From: Cladopsammia gracilis
Taxonomy: Eukaryota; Cnidaria; Anthozoa; Scleractinia; Dendrophylliidae
Reading direction: 5' to 3'
Length of the DNA: 64,000 nt
NCBI GenBank assembly: GCA_022457155.1
Contig: JAJGOT010000314.1
Coordinates: 281,501-345,500 of the forward strand
The notes under the pieces: model-generated
Seen by the model: only the letters and a program-made list of their open reading frames with translations
Database searches by the model: none
Told to the model about the DNA's origin: nothing
Part shown: positions 7,049 to 15,063 of the stretch, piece by piece
Layout: each line of letters starts with the position of its first letter
Position numbering within the stretch: position 1 is the first letter of the stretch
Made by a program: the position numbers and the translations under genes

Positions 7049-8756
7049 TTAGAGTTTGAAATACTTTCTGAAAAGCTTTTCATGCTGGGAACGATTGATG
7101 ACTCCCTCTTTCAGGAGAAGATCGAGAATGCCAACTCCAGTGTTTCTGATGCCAACGTTTGTATTCCCAGCAAGGATGGAGCCAACGATGACCTCAAGCT
7201 TCTGGAGAAGATCTGCGGGGTTGGAGAAAAAACGGATGGACCCACCCCTTCTGCTGACACCCGATCCTTTAGATGGCTTGAGTTTCCCTCGATAATATTT
7301 CATGTAGTCATTCAATACTTTTCTGTTAGCCTTTATTGGCTTCACTGCCACAGCCAATGCATCTGCCGTTATTGCGCCGCTTTTGAATTTTTTATTCTGA
7401 TACACGGTGGGCACAGAATGCTACAAAAGATGCATATATTCCGTCGTAACAAAATGGCTTAAATTCCAACTTTAAAATGTCATATCTTTGGATCGCAACA
7501 ACATATTTACGAAATTTTTTCACTTTTGAAATTATTGTAGCGTATACTTTCAGAAACTGTCATCAGATATCCCATAATACTGATTTAAAATTTTGGCACC
7601 ATCTTTGTGACGTCATTTTCCCGCCAAAATACCTAACTTTGAAAAACAACAAACATAGGAATTTTGCAAATGATAACTTCTATATTGTTGTAAAATTTCA
7701 GCTTCCTAGGTTCAAAACTGTTGAAGTTATTTGGAGCGCTAGTTTTTCAGTCGATTTGATTCTAAATGATCTTTGACCCCAGCAGCAAATGGGCGGGAAA
7801 TTCAAATTTTGAAACGTCATATCTTTTGATCGGATCGACATATTTACAAGATTTTTTCAGTTTTGACATGCTTGTGGCGAGTACTTTCAGAAATTGTCAT
7901 CAGATATCCCATAATACTAAATTATTTTTTTGGCGCCAACCTTATGACGTCATTTTCCCGCCAAAAGCTGCAAAAATGGAAAAACAAAAAATATTCAATT
8001 TGTGAAAGTGATGAGTTCTGTGTTGTTGTAAAATTTCGAAGTTGTAATTTAAGCCATATTGTTACGACGGAATATGTGCATCTTTTTTAGCCTTCTGTGC
8101 CCACCGTGATAGCTGATGCGGCTGTTCAGTTGGTCTCTTTTTTTTAAAGCCGGCTTTATAATGCTGTTTTCAATGAAATTTTTTTTCTTTTCTTCCGGAA
8201 CATTTGACTGAGCTAAGACTTTCTCCGTTGTGTTATAATTTGATAAACCCATGTTATCTAGCATGTTATTAACTGCGTCTTCTTGAACGTCTTCCCCGTC
8301 TTCCGCTTCCGCTTCCGCTTCTTCCTCTTCTTCCATAGCATAATCAGGAACGCTCTCTTCATATATAGGCGATTCACCTTCTAACTCTGCCAGTACTTCT
8401 TCATATGTTGGCGGTCTTTCTGGAAGTTGCTTAGCTGCTTGCGGTGCAACAGCTGCCTCATCAGCATCAAATAAACCTTCAACATCCACTTCTTCAAATG
8501 GATCTACGTCTGGATAATAATCAACGCCCGGTTTTTCTTCAATGACTTTCTTTTTCCTAAGTCTTAAAGGGGGTTTCAAATTCGACGCAACCACCTCATC
8601 TAATTTTGCGGTTATGGGTTTGAACATTTTTTCAAACCCGATTTGGCTTGTCTCTTCACCCAACTTTTTCTGGGTGATGGCATCATGAACAAAGTTGATT
8701 TTTTTACCCAAAGCAGATTTGCTTTTAGCAATTTGTTTCCATTTCAATAAACTCAT
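7049..8756 (-). pseudogene. PPxY-bearing virion protein gene, interrupted by a MITE
   Basis: Two parts of one gene flank a 706-bp insertion: 8756-8109 (about 215 aa, start in TAAAATG context) and 7402-7049 (about 117 aa). Both are in the same frame once the insertion and one 3-bp target copy are discounted. The N-terminal part has a basic region, an acidic middle and a RPPTYEEV late-domain motif (PPxY), as in adenovirus pVI, which recruits Nedd4-family ubiquitin ligases. The C-terminal part has MKYYRGKL and a helical block (NPADLLQKLEVIVGSILAGN) typical of animal Polintons. The insertion places a stop after the N-terminal part. The exact virion role is unknown; the pVI analogy is an inference. 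Confidence 0.8.
7403..8108. mobile_element. 706-bp MITE with 70-bp terminal inverted repeats, 3-bp target duplication
   Basis: The ends CACGGTGGGCACAGAA... are inverted over about 70 bp (7403-7472 and 8039-8108) with five mismatches. The flanks show a 3-bp duplication ATA (7400-7402 and 8109-8111). Inside, two diverged direct copies of a unit of about 235 bp (7466-7700 and 7798-8033) share ATCAGATATCCCATAATACT and a TGACGTCATTTTCCCGCC block. It encodes no protein. The CAC start and 3-bp duplication fit a CACTA-type non-autonomous element, but that assignment is tentative. Confidence 0.85.
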
Positions 8757-8768
8757 TTTATTAAGAAT

Positions 8769-8834
8769 CATAATCTCATAATCTCATAATCTCATAATCT
8801 CATAATCTCATAATCTCATAATCTCATAATCTCA
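8769..8834. repeat. 8-bp microsatellite (ATAATCTC)n at divergent gene starts
   Basis: About eight perfect copies of an 8-bp unit fill the space between the PPxY gene (minus) and the packaging ATPase (plus). The only divergent promoter of the virion module must lie here, so the array may affect spacing or transcription of both. Confidence 0.9.
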
Positions 8835-8880
8835 CAAGTTGCCTCATATCCAGAAGAAGAACGTCATGTTCATTAATAAA

Positions 8881-9513
8881 ATGAAAATCCCAAATTATGA
8901 TTGCCAGGACCGCGAAGCCAATTTCAAACAACTTCACCCTTTCATGCCGGATCGAACTTTCAGAATGTTGATCTGTGGCCCTTCAGGATCGGGGAAAACA
9001 AATGTTCTCCTGGATATGATTTTCCGCCTGCTCTTCTACGATAAAATCTTCCTCTATGCGAAAAATCTTGACCAAGCCAAATATCAACATCTGCTGAAAA
9101 CGTTTCGCCCAATCAGCAAAGAAGCGGGGTATGATGTTGTGAAAGCATCCCCGGATGAAATCATCCCAGTTTCTGAATGGTCAGGGGATAACCAAAAACT
9201 AGTTGTTTTCGATGATTTTGTTTCCGAAAAGAACCAAAAGCCATTGATTGATTATTTCATTCAGGGGAGGCACAAGAATTGTTCCGTGATTTATCTTTCG
9301 CAAAGTTATTTCAGAACACCAAAAGATATCCGCCTGAATTGCTCGCATTTTTGCATCTTTCAATTCCCCAGCAACAATGAAGTGTCCCTTCTCTGCAGGG
9401 AGACACAAGTCAGCAAAGAAGATTATCGGAAAGCAACGGCGCAGCCCTTCTCTTTCCTGTATGTGGATAAGCCGAGGAAGTTCATTGCCAAAAATTTTGA
9501 TGAAAGCATTTAA
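8881..9513 (+). CDS. FtsK/HerA-type genome-packaging ATPase (A32-like)
   Basis: The product is about 210 aa from the ATG at 8881 (TAAAATG context); an ATG at 8866 is an alternative. Walker A is GPSGSGKTN near residue 35, Walker B is KLVVFDDF near residue 110, and a sensor-like SVIYLSQSYF follows. This is the motor expected to translocate viral DNA into the preformed capsid. The frame is intact. Its TAA is followed after one base by the fibre ATG (TAAAATG), mirroring the junction at 7047. It heads the plus-strand gene block diverging from the structural genes. Confidence 0.93.
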   Translation: MKIPNYDCQDREANFKQLHPFMPDRTFRMLICGPSGSGKTNVLLDMIFRLLFYDKIFLYAKNLDQAKYQHLLKTFRPISKEAGYDVVKASPDEIIPVSEWSGDNQKLVVFDDFVSEKNQKPLIDYFIQGRHKNCSVIYLSQSYFRTPKDIRLNCSHFCIFQFPSNNEVSLLCRETQVSKEDYRKATAQPFSFLYVDKPRKFIAKNFDESI

Positions 9514-9514
9514 A

Positions 9515-11245
9515 ATGAGTTATTCAAATGGACTGCTGTCTGAAACAACTCGCTTCGCGGGAGGAAAAGATGGAAAAGATGGACTGCCAGGCGTTGGTTT
9601 CAAGCTGACGCCAGCAGGAGACTTCGACCTGCAAAGGAAACGCCTGACCAATGTCGCTGTAGGAACGGGGAATTCGGATGCAATTACCAAACACCAAGTT
9701 GACACGCTTGCAACGCAATTGCGGGCAGATTCACTTCAAGTGGATGGGTCTTCCCATATGACTGGGGATCTTGATCTCAGGGGACAAAAACTCATCAACC
9801 CCGGGGAAATAGAAATGAATCGCAAATTGATCGTCAATCTGGACACTGATGAAGACAACGATTTGTCAGCGGTGAATATGATCACTCTGAAAAAATTCCA
9901 CCCTGCTGCTCCTGAACCAACGCATGAAGTCACGAAGGACCTGGATTTGAAAGGACTTTTCAACGTGAAAAACTCAAAACAGCAGACATGGCATGATTTG
10001 GGAGCGCATTATAACAACCTGATCTCTTACAATGATGGCAGGAATATCTTTCTCAGCCGCAAAGAGACGTTTCCAATGGAGGCGGCTTTGGATATGGGAA
10101 ATCACACCATTTTTAACGTGAAAGATCCCGAAGTTGCCGACCAAGGCGCAAATATGCGATATGTGGATGGCGTAGCTCGGAAAAAGCTTTCGTTGGAAGG
10201 TGGAACAATGACCGGAAACCTGGATATGAACTCGCAACAAATCAACAATATTGCAACGCCAACTCTCAAGCATCAACCCACGTCAAAATCTTATGTGGAT
10301 AACAAGATAGGAGGTGTGGTAGCCCACACGATGGAATTAGAAGAGAAGATCAAAAAATACGTAAATGAAACGCATATCACGTCAATCTCGCATCCAAAGG
10401 ACGCATTCCGCTATCTGATGGAAAATGTGGATGAATCCAGCTCTGAACATGATATGGAAGTAACTGGCATAACTGATTTTTCAAATTCGCCGCATCTTTT
10501 CAACAAGAAGGCCTATGACTTGCAAATAACCAAAGATCTTTTCAATGAATACGATGGGAGACTTGGATTCAATATGTACAAACTCCCAGAGGGAGAATAC
10601 ACGATTTGCATTGAATTCTTCCCCGCGTCAATGGATGGTGTGAGTGTCGACGTTGTGAGCACAAGTCTGAATATCAATCAACAATCAACTAAGAAGTTTT
10701 CGGGGTACAGCAGATCCATTATCCACATGCATAAATGGCAGATCTCTCCGCCTGAATTCATTTTCCTGGATCTGAAATGGCGAGGAACTGCCGAATCAGC
10801 CGAAAAAGGAAACGCAAAGTTGATCATATATGGAGTTGCTGGCTCGCAGTCGGATGTTGAGAGCAGCGTCTTTGACGCGCCTTTCGTTTTCCAAGCGGGG
10901 AAGATGGTTATGGAGACTGACTTGGATTTGAATGACCATCAAATCCTCAATTCAAATTTGAAGAATAATTTTATGCTGATTGGAAGATTTAGAAAATCAT
11001 CTGGAGACGCCATAAATATACTTTTTGATAATTTTTTTAATGATATAGTCATCCCCATGCGATGCAAATTAATTAAAGCATATGCCCAAATTTTATCGAA
11101 AACATCTTCTTTTCCACAACTAAGTTTATATCTCCCAGATAAAGAATCACAAAGTGGAACGAGGGTTAGCGAGATAATAGAATTCAATTATTTGTCTTTT
11201 ACAATGTTGTTTATAAGGAAGGAGAATTATTTACAGCAAGAATAG
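9515..11245 (+). CDS. Fibre-like virion attachment protein, frame break at the 3' end
   Basis: The product is 576 aa from the ATG at 9515, lying 1 nt after the ATPase stop. A short collagen-like patch (GGKDGKDGLPG) near residue 20 is followed by repeats of the tail-fibre type (MTGDLDLRGQKL, MTGNLDMNSQQI), each ending in a TK/SK.YVD-like unit. These motifs build trimeric shafts in phage and Polinton fibres. The C-terminal half (residues about 330-570) looks like a beta-rich head. Near 11170-11205 the frame appears to shift: the -1 frame stays open from 11170 to 11304 with a more typical jelly-roll ending, while the annotated frame stops at 11245. The break fits a one-base change rather than slippage. 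Confidence 0.75.
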   Translation: MSYSNGLLSETTRFAGGKDGKDGLPGVGFKLTPAGDFDLQRKRLTNVAVGTGNSDAITKHQVDTLATQLRADSLQVDGSSHMTGDLDLRGQKLINPGEIEMNRKLIVNLDTDEDNDLSAVNMITLKKFHPAAPEPTHEVTKDLDLKGLFNVKNSKQQTWHDLGAHYNNLISYNDGRNIFLSRKETFPMEAALDMGNHTIFNVKDPEVADQGANMRYVDGVARKKLSLEGGTMTGNLDMNSQQINNIATPTLKHQPTSKSYVDNKIGGVVAHTMELEEKIKKYVNETHITSISHPKDAFRYLMENVDESSSEHDMEVTGITDFSNSPHLFNKKAYDLQITKDLFNEYDGRLGFNMYKLPEGEYTICIEFFPASMDGVSVDVVSTSLNINQQSTKKFSGYSRSIIHMHKWQISPPEFIFLDLKWRGTAESAEKGNAKLIIYGVAGSQSDVESSVFDAPFVFQAGKMVMETDLDLNDHQILNSNLKNNFMLIGRFRKSSGDAINILFDNFFNDIVIPMRCKLIKAYAQILSKTSSFPQLSLYLPDKESQSGTRVSEIIEFNYLSFTMLFIRKENYLQQE

Positions 11246-11307
11246 ATGATCGATCATTAAATATTGACAAGGCCCAAATCACATTTCTTTTTGAAATTAT
11301 CTAGAAA

Positions 11308-11826
11308 ATGAGAGCGAGCGAGCGAAGCGAACCGAGCCGAGCGAAGCGAAAACAAAGCATTTTTGCTTTCAATCACATTGACCCCGCAATTCGGGAAGAA
11401 GAACTGGAAGAGATCAAAAAACTTTTTCGATTTTATCACAAAAGATTTTGGTGCTTGAAACGAGCGCATGGTCGATTCAAGAAAATGAATCTGCTCATGA
11501 ATTTGGCCTCTTCCGGTTTGGTTGCAATCGGGACGATTGCTGGGGCAGCAACTTTGAACCCAATCGTGCTGGGAGTGATTTCCGGCGCGGGATTAGTTTT
11601 GAAAACCGCCAATGAAATGAAGAACCTGAAAAGCAAAATTGAGATGGCGAAATTCGCTTTCACCACCTATGAAAAAACATTGAGTGATTTGCGCTTCGCT
11701 TTGCGGGGAGGAAATTTTGATCGAGCTGAATTTTTGTTTTCAATGGAAGCGATTGATGGGATTGTGATTGATTTGGGGTTGGATTTGGAAAAGTTTGAAG
11801 CGGACTGGGAGAGAAGATTTGAGTGA
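11308..11826 (+). CDS. Two-helix membrane protein conserved in animal Polintons
   Basis: The product is 172 aa from the ATG at 11308. The N-terminal 15 residues are coded by the GCGAAGCGA repeat and may not be conserved. A basic helix (FRFYHKRFWCLKRAHGRFKK) precedes a hydrophobic hairpin (residues about 63-97: LASSGLVAIGTIAGAATLNP, VLGVISGAGLVLKT). A helical cytosolic tail follows (KFAFTTYEKTLSDLRFALRGG). I recognise the pattern from uncharacterised Polinton proteins. Its role is unknown; insertion into host or virion membranes is an inference. Confidence 0.7.
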   Translation: MRASERSEPSRAKRKQSIFAFNHIDPAIREEELEEIKKLFRFYHKRFWCLKRAHGRFKKMNLLMNLASSGLVAIGTIAGAATLNPIVLGVISGAGLVLKTANEMKNLKSKIEMAKFAFTTYEKTLSDLRFALRGGNFDRAEFLFSMEAIDGIVIDLGLDLEKFEADWERRFE

Positions 11827-11968
11827 GCGACCGAAGCGACCGAAGGGAGCCACGGAGTGGGGAGCTGAGCGAAGCGAAGTGAACTGGGAGTGAAGCTGGG
11901 AATGAATGAGTTTTCATTTCTGGGAAATGAAAAATCACAAAGGCTCACTTCGTTCGCTTCGTTCACTG
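11821..11968. repeat. Cluster of GCGAAGCGA-type repeats
   Basis: This is the densest cluster of a short degenerate motif (GAGCGAAGCGAA / CGACCGAAG) in the space where the 2TM gene and the convergent HTH gene end. Other clusters lie at 328-373, 476-490, 632-656, 3604-3635, 4530-4575, 5897-5930 and 11311-11352, always at gene ends or starts. Confidence 0.8.
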
Positions 11969-12973
11969 GTTTTTAACGAAAGTAAAACGAAACCAGGGCT
12001 CAAATTTTGTCGCACTGATTCTTACTGGGAACTTCCAGACCCCTTCTGCGAGATACATCTTATACTCTGTTGGATAGGGGTAATCCATATACCGCTTGTC
12101 AAAATAATCTATAAAATCCTGCCAGACTTTCACGGGAAAATTACTGCCGGTGTTGGGGTTGAAAAGCACCATCTTTGTTTGCTGCTTTTCCATGTCTACG
12201 TTCAAAGCCACATCCCATCCCGGATAGCGATTTTTCATCATCTGAAAATTCGTTCCCCAATTTCGCTGCACATCATCCAACGCCTTCTTACCCACCACAT
12301 CTGCTGGGCGGGGATGAAATTCTATCTTCCGCGGTTGGGGACCAAGTCCCGCCTGCTGTGGCTGGAGAGATGCTTTTTCAACTTTGAATTTTGTTCCATC
12401 GCTTCTCCGGGTGAAAGAATTTCTCCCGCTTTTCAATGCATCATGGATTGTTCTCGCATCGATCCTCAAATCAGATGTCGCCGCTGAAACGCTGGGATAA
12501 ATCTTTGTTGAACTGGAGGAAATGATTTTAACGGGAATCGCATGCGGTTTCTGGGAGATGGTTGGGATTTCTCCAGCCGCTTCGGGAAGAGAACCCACCG
12601 GGTCCTTGTCGAAAATTTTTTGCATGAAAAAATCCTTTCCATCTTTCCTGATTTTCCAACTCTGGCACCAGCCAGTTCTCCGGAAAGCCAAATAAACCGC
12701 TTGTCTCGTGACGCCAAGCCATTTCGCCATTTCCGTTTCTGTTTCAAATTTCTCCAGGGGAGGATCACTGGGAGATTCATGAACTGAAAAACGAGTGACT
12801 TTTTGGTCGACAACTGCCACTTCCCTCCCGCGAAACTGAAATTTATTTCTTCCTTCATTAACCGCTTTGTTCAAAGATTTGGGAGAAAAGTGCATGAATT
12901 TCGCCAACTTCGCCTGGGACGAAAGTCTCTCGCTGAGCCTTTCTTTGGAAACTGCATCTATCAAAACCCACAT
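11963..12973 (-). CDS. DNA-binding protein with three NUMOD/HTH-like modules
   Basis: The product is 336 aa from the ATG at 12973. Three similar modules pair a short helix-turn-helix with a trailing beta hairpin: LAKFMHFSPKSLNKAVNEGRN with FRGREVAVV; MAKWLGVTRQAVYLAFRR with WKIRKDG; and SAATSDLRIDARTIHDALKSGRN with FTRRSDG. This resembles NUMOD1-type modules of homing endonucleases and viral regulators. No nuclease motif is seen. The C-terminal 150 residues form a separate aromatic-rich domain (KNRYPGWDVALNVDM, WQDFIDYFDKRYMDY). A second, shorter protein of the same type lies at 14570-15058. Sequence-specific regulation of transcription or replication is inferred. Confidence 0.6.
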   Translation of the reverse strand: MWVLIDAVSKERLSERLSSQAKLAKFMHFSPKSLNKAVNEGRNKFQFRGREVAVVDQKVTRFSVHESPSDPPLEKFETETEMAKWLGVTRQAVYLAFRRTGWCQSWKIRKDGKDFFMQKIFDKDPVGSLPEAAGEIPTISQKPHAIPVKIISSSSTKIYPSVSAATSDLRIDARTIHDALKSGRNSFTRRSDGTKFKVEKASLQPQQAGLGPQPRKIEFHPRPADVVGKKALDDVQRNWGTNFQMMKNRYPGWDVALNVDMEKQQTKMVLFNPNTGSNFPVKVWQDFIDYFDKRYMDYPYPTEYKMYLAEGVWKFPVRISATKFEPWFRFTFVKNQ

Positions 12974-13713
12974 TTTGATAGGTGGGAAAAAAATAAATAA
13001 AATTCGGAATATTCTGGGGATGAATTTTCAAAATCCACTTCTGCTCCTCATTTTAGCAGAACTCATTTGTTAATTTTTTCTCGTTTTCTGGGGAGGATCC
13101 AGAATGCCTTTTGGAGATTTTTTTTTTTGTTTGGAGAAAAATTTTTTTTTTTTTGGCGGATGTTTGAAACCTACCCTCCTGAATGGATAGAATGAAAAAA
13201 ACACTATGCTGAAAAACACAGGTAAAAAACCCACCCCACAGAATCTAAAAATGGTTAACAAGCAAAAATAAAAATGAAAAATTTTGAACGAAATCATTTC
13301 CTAAAAAAAAAAAAGAATTTCAGAGCTTAACCACACGCGCTTGAGGGGTCTTTTTCATTTTCTCCTGAGTTTAGCAGAAAAACGCGTCTCAGTTGTTAAA
13401 TTTACCCCAGTTGGGAGCCAAAAAAACCACCTGTTTCGACAAAAAAAACCCAGAAAAGCGACAAATACCCCCTCCCAAATACCCAGAAACGAGACAGTTT
13501 TTAACGCAAGATGGATTTTTCCCACCCAGAGAATCGACGCGAGGAAATCTTTTTCCGGAGTTGGAAAAAGATTTTGAATATTGCGCTGAAATCTTACCAC
13601 ACGTGGCAAATCTGAAAAAATCAGGAAAAAGGTTCTGCCCAAATTCACTGAAAAAATCACAAAAATATTTTTCAGAATCAGATTCTGAAAAATAATTTGG
13701 AGTTTCCTCCAGA
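12974..13713. other. Non-coding 740-bp stretch with A/T homopolymers
   Basis: No credible ORF is seen on either strand; long T and A runs dominate 13110-13160 and 13300-13320. It separates the large HTH gene start from the ssDNA-binding-like gene stop and may hold the promoter for the former. The only discrete structure is the palindrome at 13667-13693. Confidence 0.6.
13667..13693 (-). terminator. Perfect 13-bp palindrome followed by T-rich tract
   Basis: The arms ATTTTTCAGAATC and GATTCTGAAAAAT are separated by one base. On the minus strand the palindrome lies 20 bp past the stop at 13714 and is followed by T-rich sequence. This resembles a 3'-end or termination signal for the preceding genes. 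Confidence 0.55.
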
Positions 13714-14334
13714 TCAATCTTCATCCTCATTCCTGTCCTCAAACTCATCGAATTCCGAGGCCGCCTGCACCATTTCTTCCACCAAAACTTCGTCCACAAT
13801 GCATGTGATCGCTTTCACATTTCCGCAGAAAAGATGTTTGATCGAAAAGACGACTTGCCCCCGGAGAGGAATTCCAATGAGCTCTTTTTGCTTCAGGATA
13901 GGTTTTTTCTTCCTATCGTCACACAACTCCCAAAATCGACAGGAGAAATCCTTTCCTGAGATTTTGGAGGGATAGATTTTGGCATAAATCTTTTCCTGCT
14001 CGGATTTGTCGATTTTCACGAGAGTGAAATCTCCCTCGTGGAATTTGGCAAAAGACGGGGAAATCTCTTTGATTGCCTGCTTCTTTTTCATCGCAGCAAA
14101 GTTGAGATGTTTTTCCAGATCTTTGAAGAATGACACTTCGTCTTCCGGAAGAGTGATTCCCAGAGAAAACGATTCACCTTGATGAGCGAAAATCTTGAAT
14201 TTGGTTTGGAGTTTCACTTTGAGCCATTTGCCATCGTGGAGGCATGGGAGGAGACAGAAAGAAATTTTGCCAGAAGATTTTTTCACGGGGTTGTCGAGAG
14301 AGATGTCGGAGATAGATATTTTCGCAGGGTTCAT
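13714..14334 (-). CDS. Probable ssDNA-binding protein with acidic tail
   Basis: The product is 206 aa from the ATG at 14334 (MNPAKISISDIS); an ATG at 14379 is an alternative that overlaps the upstream ORF. A beta-rich body (KISFCLLPCLHDGKWLKVKL, FKIFAHQGESFSLGITL) is followed by a second beta region ending in VKAITCIVDEV. The tail is strongly acidic (FDEFEDRNEDED). An acidic C-terminus after an OB-like beta body is a hallmark of replication SSBs, and the gene lies beside the polymerase. The fold was not confirmed; a transcription cofactor with an acidic tail would be the alternative. Confidence 0.45.
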   Translation of the reverse strand: MNPAKISISDISLDNPVKKSSGKISFCLLPCLHDGKWLKVKLQTKFKIFAHQGESFSLGITLPEDEVSFFKDLEKHLNFAAMKKKQAIKEISPSFAKFHEGDFTLVKIDKSEQEKIYAKIYPSKISGKDFSCRFWELCDDRKKKPILKQKELIGIPLRGQVVFSIKHLFCGNVKAITCIVDEVLVEEMVQAASEFDEFEDRNEDED

Positions 14335-14360
14335 TTTCTTGGGTGAGACAAAAAAATGAA

Positions 14361-14546
14361 TTAAATCGCGAAAATCCATTTCTCCATGAACTGGCGATCC
14401 TCTTCCGATCGGACTGGGAGAAAACCAGTGGCCATATCCACAGCTTTTTGGAAGTTTCTTTCTGCTTTACACGCTTTTTCCCAAACGATTTCCTCTTTGG
14501 TTTTTTCTGCCTCTTTCTGAGGAGTGGATTTGTTTTCACCTGACAT
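14361..14546 (-). CDS. 61-aa helical protein of unknown function
   Basis: The ATG at 14546 lies 24 bp after the stop of the HTH gene, and the ORF ends 15 bp inside the longer version of the ssDNA-binding-like ORF. The sequence is charged and helical (EAEKTKEEIVWEKACKAERN) with a hydrophobic end (MEKWIFAI). No family was recognised. Its place in a close-packed co-directional set of three genes supports expression. Confidence 0.4.
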   Translation of the reverse strand: MSGENKSTPQKEAEKTKEEIVWEKACKAERNFQKAVDMATGFLPVRSEEDRQFMEKWIFAI

Positions 14547-14569
14547 TTTCTCTCCAATGGAGAAAAAAT

Positions 14570-15058
14570 TCAAAACGTGGCTTGAAAATCTTCAACGCAT
14601 TTGTCCATAGCAGCATTAATGTCGGTGTAAACTTTGGGCATTCCTTTTCTTGCTCGAGAACACATAAATTTTTCATCCGCAGCCTTCACTCTCATGAGAT
14701 TCAGGAATTTCTCCAGTCTGGGAGAAACCCAAGTGACTTCATGCGATTTCTCCTGAGAATCCAGAAAATGAGTTTTTTTCTTGCAGAGTTGATTGAAAAA
14801 AACTGTGCGCGATAACCCAAATCGTTCCCGAATTTCCTCTGCGCTGAAAAATTCTTCCCCATCAATCTGGATGAATGGTGTGTCTTCTTCCTCCTGAATC
14901 CAGAACACTTTTTGGCCGGCTCTTCTGGTATATTTGGTGTTGCCCGATTTGAGAACTCGCAAAATCGTCTTGGAGGGGAGGCCAGTTTTTTCGCTGGCTT
15001 CTTTGAATGTGAAAAAAGTTTGCTTTTCTTTTCCATCTTCCTGAATTGAAAATTTCAT
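14570..15058 (-). CDS. Small HTH/NUMOD-like DNA-binding protein
   Basis: The product is 162 aa; the ATG is in TAAAATG context. One clear module (EASEKTGLPSKTILRVLKSG with TRRAGQKVFWI) and a second helix-turn-helix (SAEEIRERFGLSRTVFFNQL) match the modules of the 336-aa protein. The C-terminal third is basic with a Cys-Ser-Arg patch. Its start codon lies only 5 bp from the polymerase ATG on the opposite strand, so the two genes share a minimal divergent control region. An autoregulatory role at that site is a reasonable inference. Confidence 0.6.
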   Translation of the reverse strand: MKFSIQEDGKEKQTFFTFKEASEKTGLPSKTILRVLKSGNTKYTRRAGQKVFWIQEEEDTPFIQIDGEEFFSAEEIRERFGLSRTVFFNQLCKKKTHFLDSQEKSHEVTWVSPRLEKFLNLMRVKAADEKFMCSRARKGMPKVYTDINAAMDKCVEDFQATF

Positions 15059-15063
15059 TTTAA

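Noticed and set aside
8769..8834. CRISPR-like array
   Set aside because: Units are contiguous 8-mers without spacers; it is a microsatellite.
11031..11042. T_TTT_TTT slippery heptamer in the fibre gene
   Set aside because: A -1 slip there meets a stop at once, so it cannot explain the later frame change.
13341..13799. Several 80-136-codon frames in 13070-13700
   Set aside because: They overlap each other on both strands, are homopolymer-rich, and extend over the true ssDNA-binding-like gene in the wrong frame.
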